From Prevotella sp. (lineage in GTDB: Bacteria; Bacteroidota; Bacteroidia; Bacteroidales; Bacteroidaceae), in assembly GCA_016283605.1 (NCBI GenBank), contig JAEENF010000144.1, positions 1-8,699 on the forward strand: DNA of 8,699 bases, in the 5' to 3' direction. Both the position numbers and the translations under genes were made by a program. This document shows, in pieces, positions 1-5,113 of this stretch (its first letter is position 1; the number at the start of each line of letters is the position of its first letter). The notes under the pieces were generated by a model that was not told the DNA's origin, did not search any database, and saw only the letters and a list, made by a program, of their open reading frames with translations.

Positions 1-39
1 TCATGATATTTCCGTTTTAATAGGAAACGCGATATCACA

Positions 40-135
40 ATGAATCCACAATACGAAACACTTGCCAAATGCTTGTTGCCTGAACACATGCTGGAATGGT
101 TTGAACTAACCAATGTTGAGGTGAAGCTCAGCTAA
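40..135 (+). pseudogene. Truncated N-terminus of an ISAon1-like transposase-associated protein
   Basis: An ATG opens a 31-codon frame that stops at a TAA. Its residues, with the core LLPEHMLEWFELTNVEVK, resemble the start of the N-terminal region protein encoded by ISAon1-type insertion sequences of Bacteroidota; this family call is from memory of the pattern, not a search. Such proteins are usually about 100 residues or more, so only the first part is left. A small inverted pair (TTTCC at 9-13, GGAAA at 23-27) lies upstream, but no terminal inverted repeat can be shown because the window begins here. No transposase catalytic domain follows. The remnant lies just beyond the tRNA-Pro terminator. 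It could instead be a chance short frame or a small hypothetical gene. Confidence 0.45.
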
Positions 136-231
136 GGGGAGTCATTGACAAGAAATTCTTCATTTTCAGATTGGTCAAAATTTTCGGTTAATCCCACGTG
201 GTTATGCAGGTGACCCGAAAAAAGCATAAAA
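136..231. other. Gene-free spacer, possible decayed IS sequence
   Basis: No start-to-stop gene is visible here. One plus-strand frame, different from that of the preceding remnant, is open from 149 to 226 and ends with residues RLIPRGYAGDPKKA before a TAA at 227-229. It has no start codon of its own and could be the shifted continuation of a deleted insertion-sequence protein. This is a weak reading of a short stretch. Confidence 0.25.
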
Positions 232-262
232 AAACCGCTGATCCATTATGAATCAGCGGTTT
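232..262 (-). terminator. Intrinsic terminator of tRNA-Pro
   Basis: A perfect 11-bp stem (232-242 pairing with 252-262, core ACCGCTGAT/ATCAGCGGT) encloses a 9-base loop. Read on the minus strand it is followed at once by a run of T with few breaks (231 down to about 218). It sits about 13 bases beyond the encoded CCA end of tRNA-Pro, so it ends that transcript and possibly the serine palmitoyltransferase transcript upstream of it. Some T-rich sequence also lies on the other side (261-269), so it might work in both directions. Confidence 0.88.
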
Positions 263-274
263 ATTTTTTAAGGG

Positions 275-350
275 TGGTCGAGGTGACAGGACTCGAACCT
301 GCGACAGCCTGGTCCCAAACCAGGAACGCTACCAACTGCGCTACACCTCG
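275..350 (-). tRNA. tRNA-Pro, anticodon TGG
   Basis: The minus strand folds into a full cloverleaf. The acceptor stem is CGAGGTG (350-344) with CACCTCG (285-279), followed by discriminator A at 278 and an encoded CCA at 277-275. The anticodon stem CCTGG/CCAGG holds the seven-base loop TTTGGGA, so the anticodon is TGG, reading proline CCN codons. The T arm has the canonical GTTCGAGTC loop region. A promoter lies just upstream (363-394) and an intrinsic terminator just downstream (232-262). Confidence 0.96.
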
Positions 351-362
351 ATTTTGCGGGTG

Positions 363-394
363 CAAAGGTACAACTTTTTTCTGACCCCTGCAAA
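363..394 (-). promoter_or_regulatory. Bacteroidota-type promoter of tRNA-Pro
   Basis: On the minus strand a -7 box TACCTTTG (370-363) matches the Bacteroidota consensus TAnnTTTG fully. A TTTG at 394-391 lies 20 bases upstream, the expected place for the -33 element. The -7 box ends 12 bases before the first base of the tRNA, so the primary transcript would have a short leader. The promoter is inside the short gap after the serine palmitoyltransferase stop codon. Confidence 0.85.
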
Positions 395-427
395 TTTTTC
401 CGCAATTATTTCAAAGAATCCTAGATT

Positions 428-1615
428 TTACTTGATGATTCCCTGTTCGACGAAGATTTTCTTCAAAGCTACCACCGAACGGTCAACCTGCTCTTTGGTG
501 TGCGTGGCCATCAGAGCATAGCGGACGAGTGTGTCCTGAGGTGCACATGCCGGCGGGATGACAGGATTGATGAAGACACCTGCCTTGAAAGCAAGGGCTG
601 TGACGAGGAACGTCTTATCAACATCGCGCACATAGAGCGGAATAATGGGACTCTCGGTATCACCAATCTCGAAGCCCTCCTCACGGAAACGCATCAGGGC
701 ATAGTTCGTCACATCCCACAGAGCCTGAATGCGCTCGGGCTCTTCCTGGATGATATGCAGGGCGGTCATTGCGGCAGCCGTTGCAGCAGGAGTGTTCGAA
801 GCCGAGAAGATATAGGTACGGCAGGTGTGGCGCAGCCAATTGATGGTGTCGCTATCGGAAGCGATGAAACCACCAATAGAAGCCAGAGACTTTGAGAAAG
901 TACCCATAATGAGATCGACCTCATCGGTTAGTCCGAAGTGATCGCACACGCCCCTACCCTGTTTGCCGAAGACACCAATACCGTGGGCCTCGTCAACCAT
1001 GATCGAGCAGTTGTACTTATGCTTCAGTTCCACAATCTCAGGCAGTTTGGCGAGGTCACCCTCCATAGAGAAAACACCGTCGACGACAATCAGTTTGACA
1101 GCCTCCTGAGGAAGTTTCTGCAGCACACGCTCCAGATCTTCCATATCATTGTGCTTGTAATGCAGCTGCTTGGCAAATGCCAGACGGCGACCGTCTACGA
1201 TTGAAGCATGATCGCGGTCATCACAGATCACAAAGTCATCCTTGCTCAGCAGAGCGGGTATCACACCCTGATTGACTGAGAAACCGGTAGAGAAGCAGAG
1301 ACAGTCGTCCTTGCCAATAAACTCCGAGATCTCTTTTTCCAGCTGTACATGTAAGTCCAGCGTGCCGTTAAGGAAACGGCTTCCGGCGCAACCAGAGCCG
1401 TATTTATCAAGCGCTGCCTTCGCGGCATCAATGATTCGCTGGTCGCCTGTTAATCCGGTATAAGCATTCGATCCGAACATCAGTACCTTATGGCCGCCCA
1501 TCTCTACCTCCGTACCCTGTTTGCCTTCGATGGCACGGAAATAGGGGTATACATCGAGCGCCATGAACTTCTGCGGCTCACGATAATTCTTATATCTTTC
1601 CTGTAACTGTCCCAT
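428..1615 (-). CDS. spt: Serine palmitoyltransferase (alpha-oxoamine synthase family)
   Basis: This 395-residue PLP enzyme condenses L-serine with an acyl thioester to give 3-ketodihydrosphinganine, the committed step of sphingolipid synthesis; it is expected in the cytoplasm or at the inner face of the membrane. The sequence shows family motifs: GSNAYTGLTG near 48-57, YGSGCAGSRFLNGT near 72-85, the cofactor-stacking His136 (DRDHAS), Asp208 and His211 in VDEAHGIGVFG, and the Schiff-base Lys242 in GTFSKS. The C-terminal PPACAPQDTLVRYALMATHT carries the substrate-binding Arg365. Close relatives are glycine C-acetyltransferase (Kbl) and BioF; the start MGQLQERY...PQKFMALDVYPYF is the pattern I know from Bacteroides serine palmitoyltransferases. 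The frame is open 15 codons further to a TTG at 1660, but that TTG is the end of the -7 promoter box, so I place the start at the ATG at 1615. There is no evident terminator before tRNA-Pro downstream. Confidence 0.88.
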   Translation of the reverse strand: MGQLQERYKNYREPQKFMALDVYPYFRAIEGKQGTEVEMGGHKVLMFGSNAYTGLTGDQRIIDAAKAALDKYGSGCAGSRFLNGTLDLHVQLEKEISEFIGKDDCLCFSTGFSVNQGVIPALLSKDDFVICDDRDHASIVDGRRLAFAKQLHYKHNDMEDLERVLQKLPQEAVKLIVVDGVFSMEGDLAKLPEIVELKHKYNCSIMVDEAHGIGVFGKQGRGVCDHFGLTDEVDLIMGTFSKSLASIGGFIASDSDTINWLRHTCRTYIFSASNTPAATAAAMTALHIIQEEPERIQALWDVTNYALMRFREEGFEIGDTESPIIPLYVRDVDKTFLVTALAFKAGVFINPVIPPACAPQDTLVRYALMATHTKEQVDRSVVALKKIFVEQGIIK

Positions 1616-1657
1616 TCCGATTGGTATAGTTTTTTCTACTTTTTTATTTTCAGGCTG

Positions 1658-1665
1658 CAAAGTTA
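1658..1665 (-). promoter_or_regulatory. -7 box for the serine palmitoyltransferase gene
   Basis: TAACTTTG on the minus strand is a full match to TAnnTTTG. A TTG lies 21 bases upstream, a plausible partial -33 element. Transcription would start near 1654, giving a leader of about 40 bases before the ATG at 1615. The leader is A-rich and has no strong Shine-Dalgarno sequence, as is common in this phylum. Confidence 0.72.
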
Positions 1666-1759
1666 CACATTTTTTGGCAAATCGTGCAAGAAAATCTTAA
1701 TAAATGTCGTTTTTCTCGCTTTTTCTTGTATAAAAGTTCTATTTTTAATACAATTTTCG

Positions 1760-1767
1760 TACTTTTG
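1760..1767 (+). promoter_or_regulatory. -7 box for the lipid kinase gene, very close to its ATG
   Basis: TACTTTTG matches TAnnTTTG fully. It ends only nine bases before the ATG at 1777, so transcription from it would leave a leader of a few bases or none. No good TTTG lies 19-21 bases upstream. The box is 94 bases from the divergent -7 box of the serine palmitoyltransferase gene, so the two promoters need not overlap. Confidence 0.6.
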
Positions 1768-1776
1768 CAAAAGAAT

Positions 1777-2811
1777 ATGGAGAAAAAGACTGAGATTGTT
1801 TTCATCATCAACCCGATTTCAGGTACCCATTCGAAGGAAGAGATACCTGACATCATATACAACCGCCTCGACAAGGAGAAGTTCGACTACGAGTTGCGCT
1901 TCACCGAGTATGCCGGCCATGCTGCGGAGATTGCCAAAACCTGCGCCGGAAAGAAGGATGTCGTCGTGGCTGTAGGTGGTGATGGAACGGTCAATGAGGT
2001 GGCCCGTTCGCTGGTACACACCTCGACAGCCCTTGGTATCATCCCCTGCGGATCGGGCAACGGTCTGGCCCGTCATCTCTGTCTGCCGATGGATCCGAAG
2101 AAAGCCATCGACATTGTCAACGCCTGTACGATCGAGGATTTCGACTACGGTGTCATCAACGGTCTGCCCTTCTTCTGCACCTGCGGTATGGGCTTCGACG
2201 CCTTTATCTCTCTGAAGTTTGCCGAAGCCGGCAAACGCGGACCCATCACTTATGTGGAGAACGTGTTGAAGGAAGGTCTGAAATACAAGCCCGAGACCTA
2301 CGAGGTGAGCGACGAAACGGGCGCGAGGAAATACAAGGCCTTCCTGATCGCCTGTGCCAACGCCTCGCAATACGGCAACAATGCCTATATCGCGCCAGGT
2401 GCCACAATGAAGGACGGTGAGATGGACGTGGTGATCATGGAGCCTTTCGATGTGCTCGACGCTCCTCAGATTGCCGCCGACCTGTTTATGAAGACCTTCG
2501 GCAACAACTCGAAGATCAAGACCTTCCGTGCCAAGCAGATCCATATCCACCGTAAGGAGCCCGGCGCCATCCACTTCGACGGTGACCCGCTGATGACTGA
2601 AGCCGACATTGACGTCCACATCGAACACAACGGTATCCGTATCCTGACCAATCCTGAGGCCATCGAGGACGCCAGTCAGCCAAACTTCCTCTTGAATGCC
2701 TTCAGCGACTTCTTTAATAATATAAATAATGTACGCGAGGACATCGAGAAAAGCGGCCGGAGGATTCAGGTGATCAACAAGGTGTTGCTGCGTAAACTCC
2801 AACGGCTATAA
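1777..2811 (+). CDS. Lipid kinase, diacylglycerol/sphingosine kinase catalytic fold
   Basis: The 344-residue protein is a soluble lipid kinase of the DAGK-catalytic (YegS/LCB5-like) superfamily, which phosphorylates a hydroxyl of a diacylglycerol or long-chain base with ATP at the membrane surface. Visible landmarks are the opening strand VFIINPISGT (8-17), the nucleotide-binding GGDGTVNE (67-74), the second glycine motif PCGSGNGLARH (90-100), and DGDP (268-271), which normally holds a catalytic acid. The length is usual for the family. A longer frame opens at 1684, but the conserved first strand begins right after the ATG at 1777 and the -7 box lies between the two, so I use 1777. The last 40 residues are a charged helical tail outside the core. 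It is divergent from serine palmitoyltransferase, which makes a sphingoid-base kinase attractive, but nothing in the sequence fixes the substrate; a diacylglycerol or undecaprenol-type lipid is equally possible. Confidence 0.85.
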   Translation: MEKKTEIVFIINPISGTHSKEEIPDIIYNRLDKEKFDYELRFTEYAGHAAEIAKTCAGKKDVVVAVGGDGTVNEVARSLVHTSTALGIIPCGSGNGLARHLCLPMDPKKAIDIVNACTIEDFDYGVINGLPFFCTCGMGFDAFISLKFAEAGKRGPITYVENVLKEGLKYKPETYEVSDETGARKYKAFLIACANASQYGNNAYIAPGATMKDGEMDVVIMEPFDVLDAPQIAADLFMKTFGNNSKIKTFRAKQIHIHRKEPGAIHFDGDPLMTEADIDVHIEHNGIRILTNPEAIEDASQPNFLLNAFSDFFNNINNVREDIEKSGRRIQVINKVLLRKLQRL

Positions 2812-2814
2812 GGT

Positions 2815-2985
2815 ATGCAGGAATGGACAGTTGGGGCAATTTTGGTAGTGGCTGCGGTCTATGCGACATGGCGGATATTCCAGACTTTAAGGCATGCCGA
2901 CGACCCCTGTAAGGGCTGCGCATTAGCCGACCAATGCCATAAGAATTGCAAGGAAAAAGACGGAATGAACTGCCATAAATGTTAA
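2815..2985 (+). CDS. Small one-helix Cys-rich membrane protein (FeoB-associated type)
   Basis: This 56-residue frame starts three bases after the lipid kinase stop codon, so the two are probably translated from one message. Residues 5-22 form one hydrophobic helix (TVGAILVVAAVYATWRIF), followed by a charged linker and a tail with six cysteines: C32, C35, C41, C45, C53 and C56, spaced C-x2-C-x5-C-x3-C-x7-C-x2-C and ending on the last Cys. One helix plus a short Cys-rich tail is the layout of the FeoB-associated Cys-rich membrane proteins, which are often encoded next to the ferrous iron transporter. No feoB is in this window. The tail suggests metal or iron-sulfur binding; that is inference. 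Confidence 0.72.
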   Translation: MQEWTVGAILVVAAVYATWRIFQTLRHADDPCKGCALADQCHKNCKEKDGMNCHKC

Positions 2986-3004
2986 AAAATGCCAACGTGC
3001 GGCA

Positions 3005-3036
3005 ACTATTCACTATTCACTATTCGTTATTCACTA
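3005..3036 (+). repeat. Tandem 7-bp repeat, ACTATTC x4
   Basis: Three exact copies of ACTATTC (3005-3025), one variant copy GTTATTC (3026-3032) and a partial copy ACTA (3033-3036) lie just upstream of the -7 box of tRNA-Cys and cover the place where a -33 element would sit. Read on the minus strand the unit is GAATAGT, close to the octamer found in the leaders near 6418-6558. Confidence 0.85.
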
Positions 3037-3044
3037 AAAATTTG

Positions 3045-3052
3045 TACCTTTG
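3045..3052 (+). promoter_or_regulatory. -7 box of the tRNA-Cys promoter
   Basis: TACCTTTG is a full match to TAnnTTTG and ends 19 bases before tRNA-Cys. It sits in a 19-mer, TTGTACCTTTGCACCCGCA (3042-3060), that is identical to the corresponding part of the tRNA-Pro promoter. No exact TTTG is present at -33; the tandem heptamer occupies that place. Confidence 0.8.
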
Positions 3053-3071
3053 CACCCGCATTTAAGGAAAT

Positions 3072-3146
3072 GGTGCCTTGGATGAGTGGCTTAGTCAACG
3101 GTCTGCAAAACCGTCTACGGCGGTTCGAATCCGCCAGGCACCTCCA
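3072..3146 (+). tRNA. tRNA-Cys, anticodon GCA
   Basis: The sequence folds as a cloverleaf with acceptor stem GGTGCCT (3072-3078) and AGGCACC (3136-3142), discriminator T at 3143 and an encoded CCA at 3144-3146. The anticodon stem ACGGT/ACCGT encloses the loop CTGCAAA, so the anticodon is GCA, reading cysteine UGU and UGC. A T-arm GTTCGAATC is present. Its own promoter and intrinsic terminator flank it. Confidence 0.96.
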
Positions 3147-3154
3147 AATGAACG

Positions 3155-3188
3155 TCGGAAACTCAACCAAACGGGTTTCCGATTTTTT
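3155..3188 (+). terminator. Intrinsic terminator of tRNA-Cys
   Basis: TCGGAAAC (3155-3162) pairs with GTTTCCGA (3175-3182), extended inward by a T-G and a C-G pair around an eight-base loop, and is followed by six T (3183-3188). It starts eight bases after the CCA end and lies 15 bases before the ATG of the next gene. Confidence 0.85.
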
Positions 3189-3202
3189 AATTTAAGACGA
3201 CG

Positions 3203-3979
3203 ATGATATTCTATTTCTCAGGCACAGGCAACACCCGTTGGGTAGCACAGCAGATCGCAGAGGCCATCGGTGAGGAACTCGTATCCATCCCCGATGCCAT
3301 CCGACAAGGCCAGTACAGCTATACGTTGCAGACAGACGAACGACTCGGTTTCTGCTTCCCCACACACGGCTGGCAACCGCCAAGAATCGTGCGCGACTTC
3401 ATCGCACAGATGCAGGTCCAGAACGGTCATTTCTGCTGGGCGCTGACCACCTGCGGTGACAATATGGGCGAATGTATGACCATCCTGAACAAGGATCTGC
3501 GACCAAAGGGTCTCGAAGCCGAGACGCTGTTTTCAGTGATTATGCCTGAAAGCTACGTCTGTCTGCCCTTCATGTATACGGATACGGAGGAGAAAGAAAC
3601 ATGGAAGCTGGAGAATGCCCAGCATCAGCTGAGCCATATCATACCCATCATCCGCGACCGTAAACGGGGTATTGCAGAACTCGAGAAGGGAGCCACTCCC
3701 CGACTCTACTCCTACGTCCTGGGCGCGTATTTCAACAAACGGATGATTACCGACCGCAAGTTCACGGTCGATACAGAGGTCTGTATCAAATGTGGGAAAT
3801 GCATGAAAGTCTGTCCGGCTGACAACATCGCCGGCACACCGCCAGAATGGCTTCACAACGGCCGTTGCACCTGTTGTCTGGCCTGCTATCACTATTGTCC
3901 GACACACGCCATCAACTACGGTAATATCACCCGCAAGCGCGGACAATATTACTTCAATAAACGCGAGGGCCAAAGATAG
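3203..3979 (+). CDS. EFR1-type flavodoxin-ferredoxin fusion protein
   Basis: The 258-residue protein joins a flavodoxin-like domain to a two-cluster ferredoxin domain, the architecture of EFR1-family ferredoxins; it should carry electrons in the cytoplasm between FMN and two [4Fe-4S] clusters. The first residues, MIFYFSGTGNT, are the strand and FMN-phosphate loop of flavodoxin; F52-P60 (FPTHGWQPP) and TTCGDNMG (82-89) lie where later flavin loops fall. The tail has two full cluster motifs: C194-x2-C197-x2-C200-x3-C204-P and C222-x2-C225-x2-C228-x3-C232-P. No signal peptide or membrane helix is seen. The ATG leaves no room for an upstream start because the conserved strand begins at residue 2. 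No clear promoter lies between the tRNA-Cys terminator and this gene. The 3' end overlaps the convergent YggS gene by 26 bases. Redox partners are unknown. Confidence 0.88.
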   Translation: MIFYFSGTGNTRWVAQQIAEAIGEELVSIPDAIRQGQYSYTLQTDERLGFCFPTHGWQPPRIVRDFIAQMQVQNGHFCWALTTCGDNMGECMTILNKDLRPKGLEAETLFSVIMPESYVCLPFMYTDTEEKETWKLENAQHQLSHIIPIIRDRKRGIAELEKGATPRLYSYVLGAYFNKRMITDRKFTVDTEVCIKCGKCMKVCPADNIAGTPPEWLHNGRCTCCLACYHYCPTHAINYGNITRKRGQYYFNKREGQR

Positions 3980-4625
3980 TGGTGCCGATGCGGACCATGG
4001 TAGAACGCGTCTGGACGGCAATCAGATAATCGTCGCTCATGCCCCAAGAGCGTTCACAGAAAGCCTCATCGTTGTCAAAGTATTTTGCCTTTACTTCATC
4101 GAAGAAATCAGCTGCTGTCTGCATCTCGCGGCGGATCTGTTGCTGGTCGTCAACAAAAGAAGCCATCATCATCAGACCACAGATCTGAATATGCTTCATC
4201 TCACGCCATTCGCCGTCTTCCAACAGCTCACGACAATCGTCAAGAGTGAGCCCATACTTAGTAGACTCTTCAGCAATATGGAGTTCGAGGAGCACACGGA
4301 TGACACGTCCGCAGCGCTCCGCCTGACGGTTAATCTCCCGCAAGAGCTTTAAAGAATCAACCGCCTCAACCATAGAAACATACGGTGCAATGTACTTTAC
4401 CTTATTCGTCTGCAGATGGCCAATAAAATGCCACTCAATATCCTTAGGCAGCGATTCATGTTTCTGACGTAGTTCCTGTTCGTGGCTCTCACCAAAGATA
4501 CGCTGACCTTCATCGTAGGCCGCCTGGATATACTCATTAGGATGATACTTGGAAATCGCCACCAGTCGAACGCCCTGCGGCAGATTTCCAAGTACCTCGT
4601 GAAGATGACCTTTAACGTCGTACAT
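3954..4625 (-). CDS. yggS: YggS/PLPBP-family pyridoxal phosphate homeostasis protein
   Basis: This 223-residue protein belongs to the YggS/PROSC family of single-domain, alanine-racemase-fold PLP carriers, which bind PLP without known enzymatic turnover and affect vitamin B6 and amino acid balance in the cytoplasm. Motifs seen: Lys26 in LVAISKYHP, the Schiff-base lysine; RIFGESHEQEL (42-52), the FGEN-type segment with Ser in place of Asn; HFIGHLQTNK (66-75); GLM at 150-152; MSDDY (196-200); and STMVRIGTTIFGPR (208-221), which binds the cofactor phosphate. The length is usual for the family. The residue before STMVRIG is Arg207 where Gly is common. It is the last gene of a three-gene minus-strand run, starting two bases after the DUF4494 stop, and no terminator is visible before it runs into the convergent EFR1 gene. 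Confidence 0.9.
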   Translation of the reverse strand: MYDVKGHLHEVLGNLPQGVRLVAISKYHPNEYIQAAYDEGQRIFGESHEQELRQKHESLPKDIEWHFIGHLQTNKVKYIAPYVSMVEAVDSLKLLREINRQAERCGRVIRVLLELHIAEESTKYGLTLDDCRELLEDGEWREMKHIQICGLMMMASFVDDQQQIRREMQTAADFFDEVKAKYFDNDEAFCERSWGMSDDYLIAVQTRSTMVRIGTTIFGPRVY

Positions 4626-4627
4626 CG

Positions 4628-5110
4628 TTACTGTTCGTATTCGGGTTTGTCGTCTGTTTTCTCAGACTTTCCGTGTTCATAAACGTCCATGATGGTCGTC
4701 TCGTTGATGGCGGAAATGACATAGTCGATCATCGTTCCACCCATCACCTCCTCGATGTTCTTTACAGAACCATTGAAAGAGCCTGCATTGACGAGGTAGC
4801 TCACCGTAGAGCGTTTCTCCTTATCAGTCTTCTCGTCAATGGTGATAAACTGAAGCTTGGCCTTGTACCATTTGTCGGCCATATCCTGATCGGCAAAAAA
4901 TATTTCCTTATAGGGAGCCTTCTTGATATCTGTCACGTCGAACTCACCGCTGATGTAGGACGACATTTCTTCAATGATGCGTTCCTCGGCCTCAGAGAAA
5001 CTGAGGGCGTCGACGACATAAGTTTCTGACACACGTTTCTGCAGTCCGTCTTCCATCACTTTTTCATAACGGATCTTGCATTCAAACCATTCTGCTGTTC
5101 TTGATCTCAT
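4628..5110 (-). CDS. DUF4494 domain-containing protein
   Basis: A 160-residue soluble protein without signal peptide or membrane helix. The opening AEWFECKIRYEKVMEDG, the ALSFSEAEERIIEEM segment (35-49) and a beta-rich middle are the pattern of DUF4494, a family of unknown function found in Bacteroidota; I recognise it from that pattern and from its usual place beside a YggS gene. The final 20 residues are charged and probably disordered. It begins three bases after the pseudokinase stop and ends two bases before the YggS start, so the three genes almost certainly share a message. Confidence 0.78.
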   Translation of the reverse strand: MRSRTAEWFECKIRYEKVMEDGLQKRVSETYVVDALSFSEAEERIIEEMSSYISGEFDVTDIKKAPYKEIFFADQDMADKWYKAKLQFITIDEKTDKEKRSTVSYLVNAGSFNGSVKNIEEVMGGTMIDYVISAINETTIMDVYEHGKSEKTDDKPEYEQ

Positions 5111-5113
5111 ATT

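Noticed and set aside
428..1615. The alpha-oxoamine synthase as glycine C-acetyltransferase (Kbl) or BioF
   Set aside because: The N-terminal pattern and length fit the Bacteroidales serine palmitoyltransferase better, and there is no threonine dehydrogenase or biotin gene nearby; the alternatives cannot be fully excluded.
1684..1776. Extra 31 codons upstream of the lipid kinase start
   Set aside because: The stretch is AT-rich promoter DNA containing the -7 box, and the family normally begins just before the INP-SG strand.
1819..2802. Long minus-strand frame of 327 codons opposite the lipid kinase
   Set aside because: It mirrors the codon structure of the lipid kinase gene on the other strand, has no recognisable motifs, and the plus-strand protein carries full family motifs.
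3188..3195. TAATTTAA as a promoter box for the EFR1 gene
   Set aside because: It matches only part of TAnnTTTG, lacks the final TG, and overlaps the T tract of the tRNA-Cys terminator.
3533..4021. Minus-strand frame of 162 codons inside the EFR1 gene
   Set aside because: It is a shadow of the EFR1 coding sequence, whose two iron-sulfur motifs and flavodoxin start are clear.
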